Below are positions 11,440 through 22,312 of a DNA stretch of 64,000 bases, in pieces. A model generated the notes under the pieces. That model was not told where the DNA came from, searched no databases, and worked only from the letters and a program-made list of their open reading frames with translations. Each line of letters starts with the position of its first letter. Position 1 is the stretch's first letter. A program made the position numbers and the translations under genes. The stretch is from Hibiscus mutabilis (Eukaryota > Streptophyta > Magnoliopsida > Malvales > Malvaceae), in NCBI GenBank assembly GCA_019671005.1, contig CM033752.1, positions 22,142,969-22,206,968 on the forward strand, read 5' to 3'.

Positions 11440-12754
11440 TCAAATCCTAAAAACATAAACCAAATAACAAAGCAATAATAAAGCATAGGAGTTCATAAGA
11501 ACATAAAAACATAGGTGCATAATAATCTTAATATGAGATGATATGTAATGTAAAATGTCTAAGGATCGATCCCATAGTCCATCTTCTTCATCTTCGTAAT
11601 CTTCATCCTCATCATCGTTTGCTTGAGGCCCAAGGGATTGACGCCACTCGCCATGAAACACGGTAAGAGTGAGATCCATAGAGTTTTGGCAATTTTTAAT
11701 TATCGTCATTCTTTCCTCCAAGCAAGTGAAGCGTGTATCAATAGCGGCAAACCTGGAGTTCATGGTTGTGTGCAAGTTGGTAAATTGTTCATTTAGGTAT
11801 GCCATGAGACCATCAAAATTGGGTTGGGCCACCGGAGCTTGCGGAATGGGAGCTGCTCGAGGAGCCGCCACTAGATCGGGTTGAACACCTCCAGAAAGAT
11901 CGGTGTTCCGGACCCATTCTCTATTGTAGTAGGTGAACCTTGCGCGATGGAGAGAATGCTCATCAATAGGATCGGTGAGGGGTTTCGCAAGGTCATAGGA
12001 ACAATCAATTCCCATCCTGTGAAAAATGTAGCTCAAAGCGGTGCCGTAAGTAAATGATGTAACCATTGAGGTGTGACGATGTTGCACAAGGAATGCGATC
12101 TCCCTGAACATATTTGAGCAAGGTTAGGGCGCTTTTCCTTATGAAAGCAACGGATCCAAAAGTCATCGACTTGTCAGATCGTGGAAAACTTCCCACCGAA
12201 TGGACGAAACCACCAAGAGATCATGAGGTGTAGAATATGGTCATAGGCATCTAATACCGTCACAGAACCTCCAAGGGTATGTCCCAAAGAATCCTTATCA
12301 TCAATCCTTGTATCCTCAAGACCCAAATAGTTGGCTAAAACGGTTGAATCAATATGAAATTTTTGACCCATTAAGTAAGACTCAATAGCAATAACCAAGG
12401 TTTTCTTTTCTTTGTAAATACACCGGGTATTGGAATAAAATATCAAAACAAGATTTTAGTATAAAATCCCGGGTATACTCAAAAACTGCATAAATTTCCA
12501 TTCTTCCAGCAAATAAAGATATTTAAATTGAAACCTTTCAGAAGATAGAAAAGGAATGGAAGTAACACGCCCTCGGCGAATTTTGTAATTTTGATACTTT
12601 TTAAAACGATCCATGGCAAGAGGATATTGTGGTTCATTAAAATAATGTTGATAAATATAGGTAAGATTGGGTCAATTACCACTATGATCGGGATTTAGAC
12701 TAGGAGGATTGGAACTAGAGGTAATATCTTTTCATGCACGTTTTTTGGGGCCAT
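11440..12754 (-). pseudogene. Extra ORF between RNase H and 3' LTR (env-like position)
   Basis: The likely start is the ATG at 12754, opening MAPKNVHEK, three bases after an AG acceptor. The frame then breaks several times, but the pieces join in order. They include a KYLYLLEEWKF segment near 12510-12560 and a FHIDSTVLANYLGL segment near 12330. These look to me like the plant retrotransposon-borne domain filed as putative plant transposon protein (Transposase_32), from memory only. A 223-residue piece (12111-11440) follows. It has a Pro/Ala linker, a coiled coil (about residues 100-140), an acidic DDEDEDYEDEEDG run and a hydrophobic tail of about 25 residues. The position is that of Sirevirus env-like genes, but I see no signal peptide or proven envelope feature. 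Function is unknown. Confidence 0.7.
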
Positions 12755-12757
12755 AAT

Positions 12758-13092
12758 CTGAAAACAATATCAAACCAAAAAACAATGTATGCATAAATCA
12801 ATACATTCGATCCAAAAATTAATTCAATAATCAAAGTATTGTTTAAAATCTATACAATATAGTTTAAAAAATATACAAGTATAAAAATAATTTTTGGTAA
12901 AAGAAAACTTCAAAAACACTGTGAAAAATTATACGATAAATTTTATATTCGAATAAAAAAATTTAGATTTGAAAAATTTTTACAAAAATATTGAAAATTA
13001 TACTATATATATATTCTAAATCTATGATTATAATACAAAATCATTGTATATTTATGTACAAAAATTAAAAAGAAAAGGGTTAGGGTTTATAC
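12758..13092 (-). other. Putative intron in the leader of the extra ORF
   Basis: On the minus strand a donor TTTAAG/GTATAAAC at 13093/13092 and an acceptor TTGTTTTCAG/AT ending at 12758 enclose 335 bp of very AT-rich sequence. The ATG of the extra ORF follows at 12754. The AT-richness and short length fit a plant intron. It is inferred from sequence only. Confidence 0.5.
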
Positions 13093-13227
13093 CTTAAAGA
13101 TGAGATTTAGGATGAATGAAGAGATTTGGATGCACAAACTTGATGATTTTAGCTTGGGTTTGATGTAAAATCCAAAAGCCCTCAATAATTTTAAGAGTTG
13201 TGTGGGAAAATATGAGGGATTGAGAGG

Positions 13228-13235
13228 TTTTTATA
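13228..13235 (-). promoter_or_regulatory. Internal TATA box upstream of the extra ORF
   Basis: The minus strand reads CTCTATAAAAACC. It is about 100 bp downstream of the internal palindrome cluster, as in the 5' LTR. It is followed by roughly 135 nt of leader and then the donor site at 13092. Confidence 0.5.
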
Positions 13236-13324
13236 GAGTATTTTTGTATCTAGGGTTTTAGGAAAAGTGGGTATTTGAGTAAAAGTGTAAAACCCTCTTT
13301 TAAAGCCTTTAAAATCTGCCCAAC

Positions 13325-13490
13325 GTGAACGCGTACCGATACGCCAATGTGGCGTATCAAAACCATGTACCGAAATGCTTTTAAAGCCGTTTTGATACGC
13401 GACCCATACCGGTACAAGTAAACTTGTACCAAAACGATTGTAAACGGCCCGTATCGATACACGGAACACGTATCGATACGCATGTGCCAG
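13325..13490. repeat. Internal cluster of about eight GTATCGATAC-type palindromes
   Basis: Units include CGTACCGATACGCC, CATACCGGTACAAG, CGTATCGATACAC and CGTATCGATACGC. They are the LTR motif, but located inside the element between RNase H and the extra ORF. Plus-strand open frames here are shadows. Confidence 0.85.
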
Positions 13491-13698
13491 AAATGTCAAT
13501 TTTGGCTGTAGGCTGCTCAAAAATTCAGTTTGAATCAAATCGAAACAAATGTAAATGATATGAGAACATCATGTATGAGCATAAATAGATGCATACTCCC
13601 CCTAGCTACAAGCATAGATGCATATAGGAGCAAAAACATATAAGCAATCAATCAAACAAATTTAAGCATGTTTTTAAGACCAAAAGAGGCTCTATGGG

Positions 13699-15379
13699 TC
13701 ACGGGAGGTTGGTTAAACCTAACTCTCTCCTAAGAGACCAAAAACGCTCTTTATCTAATGGTTTGGTAAAGATGTACGCTAATTGGTTCAAGGTGTCTAC
13801 ATATTCTAGAACTACATCATTTTTCAAGATATGATCTCTAATGAAATGATGCCTTATTTCTATGTGTTTGGTTCTAGAATGTTGGATGGGATTCTTAGTG
13901 AGACAAATAGCACTAGTGTTGTCACAGCTAATAAGGATGGTACCAACATCAATTCCATAATCTAAAAGTTGTTGCTTCATCCAAAGGACTTGAGCACAAC
14001 AACTCCCGACCAATATGTACTCCGCCTCGGTGGTAGATAATGCTACACTATTTTGCTTCTTAGAAAACCTTGATATTAGTATACTACCTAGGAATTGACA
14101 TGTACCAGAGGTACTTTTTTCTATCTATCTTACAACCCTCATAATCCCCATCCGAGAAGGCATGTAAGTTAAAGGAAGACTCTCTAGGATACCAATGACC
14201 TAAACAAGGTGTATCTCTAAGGTGCCTAAAGACTCTTTTAACGGCTAAAAGGTGTGATTCTCTAGGACTAGCTTGAAATCTAGCACACAAACAAACACTA
14301 AACATCATATCAGGTCTACTTACGGTAAGATAAAGCAAAGATCCAATCATAGAGCGATAAAGTTTTAAATCCACACACTTGCCTCCTTCATCTTTGTCAA
14401 GCTTTGTGGAAGAACACATTGGAGTGGCTTAAGGTTTCACATTCTCCAAGCCAAGCTTCTTGAGCATGTCTTTGATGTACTTAGCTTGATTGATGAAGAT
14501 GCCATCTTTCCTTTTCTTAATATGGAGCCCTAAGAAGAATGAGAGCTCCCCCATCATGCTCATCTCAAACTCACCTTGCATCAACTTAGCAAAATCTTGG
14601 CAAAAAAATTCATTAGTATAACCAAAAATTATATCATCAACGTATATTTGAACTACTAAAATGTCTTTGCCAATTCTTTTAATGAAGAGTGTATTATCCA
14701 CCTTTCCTTTATTAAAACCTTTCTCAATTAAAAAACTTGATTATCTCTCATACCAAGCTATAGGAGCTTGTTTCAAACTATGTAAAGCTTTTGAAAGTTT
14801 AAAAACATGGTTTGGGTAATTTGGATCTTCAAAACTGGGTGGTTGTTCTACATACACTTCTTCATTAATAAAACCATTTAAAAATGAATTTTTTACATCT
14901 ATTTGAAAAAGCTTAAATTCGTGATAACATGCAAATGCTAGAAGCATCCTAATGGCTTCCATTCTAGCTACGGGAGCATAGGTTTCATCAAAACCGATTC
15001 CCTCTTCTTGAGTGTAACCTAGAGCAACAAGTCTAGCCTTGTTTCTCACTATGTTACCACTCTCATCTAGTTTGTTTCTATAAACCCATTTAGTTCCTAT
15101 AGTAGATTTATTACTAGGCCTATCAACTAATGTCCAAACTTGACTTCTCTCAAATTGGTTTAATTTCTCTTGCATGGCCATTATCCAATAATCATCATTT
15201 AATGCTTCTTTAACATTCTTAGGCTCTATGCATGAGATAAATGCTACATTACATGCATTTTTAAGAGAAAGTCTAGTGGTTACCTCTTTGGATGGACCAC
15301 CCAAAATTTCACCACCTTTGACATAGTTGTACTCTCTTGGGTAGCTCACTTCCTTTTCCTCTAGGCTCATGTCCTTCAA
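13699..15379 (-). pseudogene. pol: Sirevirus reverse transcriptase and RNase H
   Basis: The reverse transcriptase opens with the copia core: WTLVDRPSNKSTIGTKWVY, then KARLVALGYTQEEGIGF, then LFQIDVKNSFLNG (first catalytic Asp). After a nonsense codon near 14740 (WYER then stop) it continues to the second catalytic motif YVDDIIF near 14630. Another stop separates LGLENVKP (14429) from the connection region at 14419-14084 (LYRSMIGSLLYL, SRPDMMFSVCLC). RNase H begins with AFSDGDYEGC, then shifts frame. It resumes at 14013 with CAQVLWMKQQLLDYG and SCDNTSAICLTKNPIQHSRT and ends LGLTNLP. Catalytic residues are mostly present, but at least three breaks make it non-functional. Confidence 0.93.
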
Positions 15380-15408
15380 GGCTTCTAGAGGTGAATCTTA
15401 TGCTTTTC

Positions 15409-16800
15409 TTATTTGGTCGGAACTCCATCCACCTTTGATGATTGCCCACCATCATTGGCTTTAAAAATACCTACATCATCATCAGAAGAAGAATCATTCC
15501 TCGGAAGGAGGTTATCATCAAAAATCACATGTATTGACTCTTCAACAACTGAGGTTCTCTTATTAAATATTCGATAGGCTTTAGAGTTTAAAGAATACCC
15601 TAAGAAAATGGATTCATCACTTTTAGAGTCAAATTTTCCTAAATTGTCTTTTCCACAGTTTAAAACAAAACATTTACAACCAAATGGATGAAAATAGCTA
15701 ATGTTAGGCTTTTTGGATTTTAAAATCTCATAAGGAGTTTTCTTTAAAATAGGCTTAATTATTACTCTATTTATTATATAGCAAGCCGTATTAGTGGCTT
15801 CCGCCCAAAAATATTTTGGCAAATTGTTTTCACAAAGCATGGTTCTAGCCATTTCCTCTAAAGTTCTATTTTTCCTTTCAAAAACCCCATTTTGTTAAGG
15901 TGTTCTAGGGGCTGAAAAATTGTGGCTAAAACCATTTGAGTTACAAAAATCCTCAAAACCTAGATTTTGAAATTCGGTGCATGGTCACTTTGAATATGAG
16001 AAATAGTTTGAATAAGGTCATTTTGAGTGATTTTTGAAAATGTGATGAATTTTTCTAAAGCCTCATCTTTGGTACTTAAGAATAAAACCCAAGTGTATCT
16101 AGAGTAATCATCAACTAAAACATATGCATATGATTTTCCGCTCAAGCTAGTAGTTCTAATAGGACCAAAGAGATCCATATGGATCAATTGTAAAACTCTA
16201 CTAGTTGAAACATCATTAATAGGTTTGAAAGAAACTCTTTTATGTTTGCCTTTTGCACAAGCATCACAAATTTTATCATTTGAAAACTTTATTTTAGGCA
16301 AACCTCTAACTAGATCTTTTGAAACCATTTTTTCTAAAACACTCATGCTTGCATGCCCTAATTTTCTATGCCATAGCCATGAATCATGTTCATCATTTGC
16401 AACAAAGCATATGTTAGAAATATGAATTTCATCTAAATGCACCATGTATATAGTTCCTATGCGATGACCAAAATGCATAATTTTGTGGGTTTTGACATTT
16501 ATAATTTTGCAACCAAATTTATCAAACATAACTACGAAACCTTTATCACAAAGTTGTCTTATGCTTAATAGGTTATGTTTAAGACCATTGACATATAAAA
16601 CATTTTCAATAAGTATGGAAGAGTAATTACCGATGGAACCCATTCCTTCAACTTGACCTTTGGAGTTGTCACCAAATGTCACTAATCCTCATCTTTTTAG
16701 TTCAAGCTCTATGAATCTACTCTTTTCTCCGGTCATGTGTCTTGAGCATCCACTATCAAGGAACCAAATATTTTCACTTGAAGCATTGCTCCCCCTACAA
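15409..16800 (-). pseudogene. pol: Sirevirus protease and integrase
   Basis: The protease active site DSGCSRHMTG lies near 16735, followed by a premature TGA near 16684. The protein then continues (GLVTFGDNS, NVLYVNGLKHNLLSI). Integrase follows: the HHCC zinc-binding domain (HRKLGHAS, then CDACAKGKH), the core with its first Asp in HMDLFGP, and the second in SDHAPNF (usually SDHGTEF). The frame stops at 15960. The E region is still readable upstream of 15852 (NGVFERKNRTLEEMART), but PRTPQQNG has a CAA-to-TAA stop at 15895-15897. The C-terminal part (15852-15409) has the usual FGCKCFV and FLGYS motifs and an acidic tail leading into reverse transcriptase. Confidence 0.9.
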
Positions 16801-16808
16801 ACATGGAA

Positions 16809-17307
16809 TCAATTTTTGATTTTTGGTACCCAAATCTTTTTGGGTCCATGAACATTAGTTCTCAAAATCTTGGTTCCCTTAGGAATCCAAGAAGCTCCTA
16901 GAAGCAATCTCATTAACATTGTTAGAAGCAATAACATTCTTAGGAATCCACACACTTCTAACTTTCTTACCATAATAGGGCCTTGAGCACCCTCCATGTT
17001 TGTACCCACCAAAGTTCCTTTTTACATGGTTGGGTTTTGAAGATTGCCCTTTTTCAAAACTTGGTTTCCCAACCTTGTTCAAGGAAGCTTTGGGATTATT
17101 TACCTCCTTGAGGTAATAATCCTTTAATTTGTAAAGAAGGTTATTTAAATCAATATTTTCTTGTTCAAAATATTTTTGATTATCTTTTAAAACACTAACC
17201 TTCTTTTCGAGTTCCAAATTGGTTTTATATAAGGAATCATTTTGGTTTTTCAAATCAATGATAGTTTTCTTATTTTTCAAAACAGATTCCTTATATTTTT
17301 CAACCAA
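16809..17307 (-). pseudogene. gag: Coiled-coil C-terminal part of Sirevirus Gag
   Basis: About 60 residues of heptad-like sequence rich in Leu, Lys, Asn and Glu (LELEKKVSVLKDNQKYFEQ) are followed by a basic Gly/Lys/Pro stretch (KPNHVKRNFGGYKHGG). A frame change then leads to GPKKIWVPKIKN, which normally precedes the protease. Long coiled-coil Gag tails are typical of Sireviruses. The piece is separated from the zinc-knuckle part by a stop near 17320. Confidence 0.8.
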
Positions 17308-17322
17308 TTCGTCATAAGCCTC

Positions 17323-18489
17323 TTATAACTCATTATAATCATCAAATAATTCATCATATGTAGGATCATTTAATGAGTTAGAGGTTACTTTTGGATCCTC
17401 CTCAAAGGCCATGAGACAAAGATTGGCAACTTCGTGCTCCTCATCACTTGAAGACTCTTCATCGCTCCAAGTGGCTACATGGGCCTTGTGCTTCTTTTTC
17501 TTCTCGAAGCCATTCTTCTTGAGCTGGGGACAACTGATTTTGATGTACCCCGGCTTCTTACATTTGTAGCACACGATCGGATCCTTCTCTTCTACTTTGT
17601 TCTTGTTCTTGAGATCCCTTCTACGGTTGAATTTCCTTCTTCGGTTGGATCTCATGAGCCGAGTGAATCGTTTGGCTATCATATCCAATTCCTCGTCTTC
17701 ATCCTCATTTAAATCACTCTCTTCTTGTGAAGCTTTGAGAGCGATTCCCATCCTCTTCTTCTCTACTTCCTTCTTCTTGACCCTCATTTCCTCCTTCTTC
17801 TTTTCTTTTTCTCTTCATTTCTTCATTATCTCATGGGTGAGAAGAGACCCCATGAGAGCGTCGAGCTTTAATGTCTTGAGATCCTTTGCTTCAATGATAG
17901 TCGTTCTTTTACCATCCCAAGACTTGGAAAGTGAGTAGAGTAGTTTTTGAACCAGCTTCTCCTCCGGAATAACTTCTCCAAGACCCTTGAGGCTATTTAC
18001 AATAATGGAGAATCGTTTGAACATTTCGGAGATGTCATCATCTAGCTCCATCTTGAAATTTTTGTAGCTCAAATTAAGAAGCCCAATCTTGGTCTCCTTA
18101 ACTTCATTGGTGCCTTCGTATGTGATCTCCAGCTTATCTCAAATTTCCATGGCACTTGAGCAAGATGACATCTTGGATTACTCATCTGGTCCAAGTGAGC
18201 AAAATAGCATGTGCATTGCTTTATCATTGATTTAGAGCTTCTTCTGATCTTTATCGGTCATCTCGTGCTTGGAATTCGGAACTAACTGATCACCTTCTAT
18301 CTTTATCAGAATTGTTGGTTCTACATCCCATAGGAGGTAGTCATGGGATTTGATGAAGAACTTAATATGATTTTTCCAATAGGGATAGTTATCCCTATTA
18401 AAGTATAGAGGTTTGGTGATGGATTGAGACTTGTACAAGTTGTTGCCGAAGGTGGATGCCATGACTATGTCTTTGATTGATTGAATCAC
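17323..18489 (-). pseudogene. gag: Sirevirus Gag, capsid and zinc knuckle
   Basis: The natural start is probably the second ATG, at 18462 (MASTFGNNLY), about 70 nt after the primer-binding site. The N-terminal piece has the copia Gag signature YFNRDNYPYWKNHIKFFI. A decayed gap (18073-18231) follows, then the UBN2-like capsid part (FKMELDDDISEMFKRF, KLVQKLLYSL). The last piece (17787-17323) carries the nucleocapsid knuckle CYKCKKPGYIKISC, in which the zinc-binding His is replaced by Tyr (CAC to TAC). An acidic Ser-rich region follows. It would have packaged element RNA. At least two breaks plus the lost His make it dead. Confidence 0.9.
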
Positions 18490-18532
18490 CTTCTAGGATC
18501 GCCTCAACGGTTGTTAGACCTTCGGTCGAGTG

Positions 18533-18546
18533 TAGCTCTGATACCA
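18533..18546 (-). promoter_or_regulatory. Primer-binding site, initiator-Met tRNA type
   Basis: The minus strand reads TGGTATCAGAGCTA two bases after the 5' LTR. TGGTATCAGAGC is the standard copia site complementary to initiator tRNA-Met. Confidence 0.95.
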
Positions 18547-19041
18547 ATTGTTAGGATGATCAATCAATGTAGATGAAGGCCAAGAGGGGGTGAATTGGTA
18601 ATTTTAATAGTTTGGAAGCAAATAGAAATAGATAGACAATGGGACACAATGATTTATAGTGGTTCAAGCTTCTAACAAGCTCTACGTCCACTACCTTAGC
18701 TTCCTACTAAGGATTTTCAACCAATTTCACTATGAAATTCTTTCCATTTTCTAGGGTTAGGAGACAACCGTTACAAGTTCAAGCTTTCTACCCAAAGCTT
18801 TGAACAATTCACTCTTAAATATAAAGAAAGAAATGGCAAATGAATAAAAGCCCTCATAATGTAAATGTTTTCCCAATTTACAAGAACAATCAACCCCAAA
18901 CTTGAAATGAAAGATTACAATGAAATACACAAGTTGGGTACATAGATTTGACTCTATGAGCACAAGGGTTGGATTTTGCTTGAATACTTGAATGTTGTTC
19001 AATGGAGTTTCATTAGTTGTTGTTGTTGCATTGGAGACTTG

Positions 19042-19049
19042 TATTTATA
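19042..19049 (-). promoter_or_regulatory. TATA box of the 5' LTR promoter
   Basis: The minus strand reads GAGGGTATAAATACAAG, followed about 25-30 nt later by an adenine- and CAA-rich leader (CAACAACAACAAC). It should start the genomic RNA. Confidence 0.65.
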
Positions 19050-19144
19050 CCCTCTCATTGATTTCTAGCCATTTGGGTGGTTGGAGTATTGAATATAGCC
19101 GTTGGAGGGCTTCTTTCCCACAATAAATGTTGTCTGCCAACCAA

Positions 19145-19775
19145 CGGTATCGGTACACAAAGGCCCATATCTATACCTGTTGCAAAACAAATATAGTTGT
19201 TGTGTATAGCCGTATCGATACGCGGGAGACCGTATCGAAACACTCACAATGTAAAATTGCGGGCGTATCAAAACGGCAAGGCCGTATCGGTACGAGTTTT
19301 GCTCACTGGAATCTAACTTGAAAAATTGCATCGGTATGCCTAGGGGTGTATCGATACGGGTAACGGAAAAATTAAAAGTTCGTTGATTCCAATAACTGAC
19401 AAGGCAACAGTTGAAAACATTTAATGCATATTGTATCGAAACGGCTGGGACCGTATCGGTACGTTTAGAAATTCCTTAAACCCAATTTTCAGACCGTATC
19501 AAAATAGCGTAAAGTTGTATCGAAACACTTTACAAAACCATTTGCCCAGATGAATGTCGTATCGAAACGGGTGAGGCTATATCGATACGCATCATTTAAA
19601 ATACGGGCTAAGTTTGAAGGTCGTATCGAAACGGGCTAAGCCGTATTGCAAAACAAAATTCCAGTAGCCAATTTCCATATCGAAACACCAAGGGGTGTAT
19701 CGATATGCCCTGTAAAATCAAATTCTAGTAGCTAAAATCCGGATCGAAACACCAAGGAGTGTATCGATATGCCTG
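19145..19775. repeat. 5' LTR cluster of about 19 GTATCGATAC palindromes
   Basis: Same motif set as 10356-11015. The nearest unit is about 100 bp upstream (in minus-strand sense) of the TATA box at 19042-19049. Confidence 0.88.
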
Positions 19776-19952
19776 TGCTTATATGTGTATTTTTGGCTTG
19801 AAACACTTAGAAAATTTTTGGGTTTAAGTCTTTAACTTTGGAAATCTTTTCCTTGTCATTTTGTGAGACTTTTGAATACTTAAAAATTTATTTCCTTTTA
19901 CAATTTAGTCCTTAAATACTTTTTTATATCAAAATCAAACATAGGTTTTACA

Positions 19953-21455
19953 GTTTAATAAGCAATAGGTTAGTAATCTACATATAGAAAGGCTATATTT
20001 AAGAAAACAAAGAAACTCCTAAGTTAAACTATTGATTTACTTCGATAGTTTGTATGTTAAGTTATATGTCCTTTTGTTTTACTTTGATAATTGGTATGTT
20101 AAGTTATACTTATCTTTGAGATTTTACCTCAATAACTTGTTTGATAAATAACCATGAATATGAGATCTATGTTGATAACATGTGTGATAAATAAGCATGT
20201 TTAAGAGATGTCTTGTTTAAAATAATAATGAATGCATAAGTTAATTCAGTGAAGTAGTATGACACTTGTATTATAAGTAGTTAATATTCAAATGACATTC
20301 GATTATAATTAGATTAAGAAATAGTACCTCATTCGAAATCTTGTGGTGATGATGTCTTATATTGAGTAATCCGGTTATATTCTATGGATTCAATAGATAT
20401 AGAAATATTATTATTTTTGAACCCTATAAATATTATGGGTTACATTCGAATCAGATTGTCACTTGTCTAAATCCAACCAACTTAAAAAAAAGAATTGAGA
20501 GATATCTTAGAATTTTTTATTTATGCATTTAGATTATTCAGGTTGCCTCACTAAGCAATTGCTTACTCTAGTCTTTCAAACATTTTAGGGTAATCTTGCT
20601 CCCGATTAACTACAAGAGTTTGGATGAGATCACAAGGGCCAAGAAGTATGTTTGTAATTCTATTTTAATAACTCCTAGATGGTGGCACATAGCTGTTAAG
20701 TATGCATTGTGCATTTAGATTACCTTTGTGGCTTACCATGTATATAAGCCTTATAAGTATTCAAAGTTATGTATTGGGCCTTTAATTGTTTTATAGCTGC
20801 TAGCTATATATATTATTTGGTTATTAATATGTTGGTAGTTTAGATAATTTATGTATATGATTTAAGGAAATAAATTACCTTGTTATAGGTATTTTAAAGC
20901 TTAAATGTATCTATCCTTAAGTGTAAAACCTTACTAAAGAAGTATAGTTTACATGGTTAGGATAATAGATAAATAGAGAAATGGATAATATGTCTATGTT
21001 TTCGTAATTTTTATTGCTATGAAATCGTTATATGTGTCTGGATTTTGTTAGGGGTCTTAAGCATGCTTGAAAGCTAAATAACATGTCTCTTATTATTCTA
21101 TTGATTTATATAGCAATATATCACCTTGGTAATGATAGGAATTAAGTTTAATACTATAAGGTTCATACGATATCATGTTTATAGTTATAAAAAAAATTCG
21201 AATTCTACCATACACTGAGAATTTCTAAAATTGTTTCTTGAAAAAAAAGAATTTGTATTTTTTTTATGTTCTGTATAGCAATTTGACCTTAAGTTTAAAC
21301 ATGGTACCTTCAATTTGAGTAAATTGCTAGTATATTCTTGTCTTGCTAAGCTTGTGGTTATCGAACCATGGCTGGTTTAACATTAATTGGTTTCTTGTTA
21401 GGTCTATAACACCTTCTAGTTCGGTTTTCTTCTAAACCGGGTTAAGGGTGTTACA
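19953..21455 (+). mobile_element. Long solo LTR, right part
   Basis: Continuation of 6867-9818 after the Sirevirus. It includes a GTTGCCTCACTAAGC block near 20540 and ends TAAACCGGGTTAAGGGTGTTACA. Nothing else is seen in it. Confidence 0.8.
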
Positions 21456-21521
21456 GGGCCTAAGTCTAACAATAATATGAGTAGAAAGGGTAGAAAATAT
21501 AGTACTTTTACACACTTAACA
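21456..21521 (-). mobile_element. Athila-like LTR, second part
   Basis: Read on the minus strand the LTR begins TGTTAAGTGTGTAAAAGTACT at 21521, like 50477 and 45448. It runs into CTTAGGCCC, where the solo LTR entered. It completes the LTR begun at 5591, about 1340 bp in all. Confidence 0.75.
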
Positions 21522-21538
21522 AAGTACAAGGTCAGTTT

Positions 21539-22281
21539 TGTAACACCCTAAACCGGGCCTAGGAAGGTTACCATTATCTAAGCTATTGACTAATTGAGTC
21601 ATGTGCTAATCAAATTGAAAGAATTAGGAGTATATAACATGGAGCTATTAGTTAAATTGTTATAGAATTAACCTTATTAGACTAATTAAGTCTAGGATCA
21701 AATTGAAATAAAAGGATGAAAAGATAGCTAATGTCTAAAGGGATTAAAATGTTATGACCAACAAGTTAGAGTGCCAAATTAAGATGACCAAATAGAAACA
21801 AGAATAAAACAATGAAATTGCATGTTAATTAGACCATTTAGTGATAGTGGAATACATGTGGCAAGGTAAATTCACATGTGTCAAGGGAGAGTGTAATGGC
21901 CGGCCATGTTGGTGAAAGAAAGAGAAAACAAATTTGAATCTTCTTCATTCTTGCAATTGCCATAACCGAATAGTGAGAGAGAGAGCTTGGAGAGAAATTT
22001 GGTTATTTTCACTTGAAGATTTGATTAGGGATCAAGAGGGAATCAAATAGGAAGGTAAAATACTTGATTCTATATGTTATAGATTTGAATGGTTGAAATT
22101 GAATTCTTGTATGATGAATCTTACATCTTGTGGAGAATTGATTGAATGTCATGAAAGCATGTTTGTGTTTGTAATTTTAAGTTGCTATGATTTCTGGTAA
22201 TATGTTTGCATGACCATCGAATGAAATATGATGATTATAATATGTGTACAAACAAACTTCATGTCCAGATTTGAATCCATG

Positions 22282-22312
<31 letters not shown>

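Larger units (their letters stand above)
9819..19952 (-). mobile_element. Complete Sirevirus-type Ty1/copia retrotransposon, 10.1 kb
   Basis: The two LTRs (9819-11193 and 18549-19952) both start TGTTAGGATGATC on the plus strand and end in TTTACA. Flanks are ATTTA on the left and GTTTA on the right, a near-perfect 5-bp target duplication. On the minus strand the order is 5' LTR, initiator-Met primer-binding site, gag, protease, integrase, reverse transcriptase, RNase H, an extra ORF, polypurine tract, 3' LTR. That order is copia. The size, long palindrome-bearing LTRs, coiled-coil gag tail, AAAAAGGGGGAGAT polypurine tract and extra 3' ORF are Sirevirus features. Over the first 200 bp of the LTRs I count about 8-9 differences, so the insertion is not recent. 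All coding regions carry stops or frameshifts. Confidence 0.93.
18549..19952 (-). repeat. Sirevirus 5' LTR
   Basis: 1404 bp. It differs from the 3' LTR by substitutions and by gain or loss of palindrome-bearing segments; for example 19100-19175 is not represented in the 3' LTR. It holds a TATA box at 19042-19049 and about 19 palindrome units upstream of it. Confidence 0.92.

Noticed and set aside
18533..18546. tRNA gene
   Set aside because: It is only the short primer-binding complement of initiator tRNA-Met. No cloverleaf follows.
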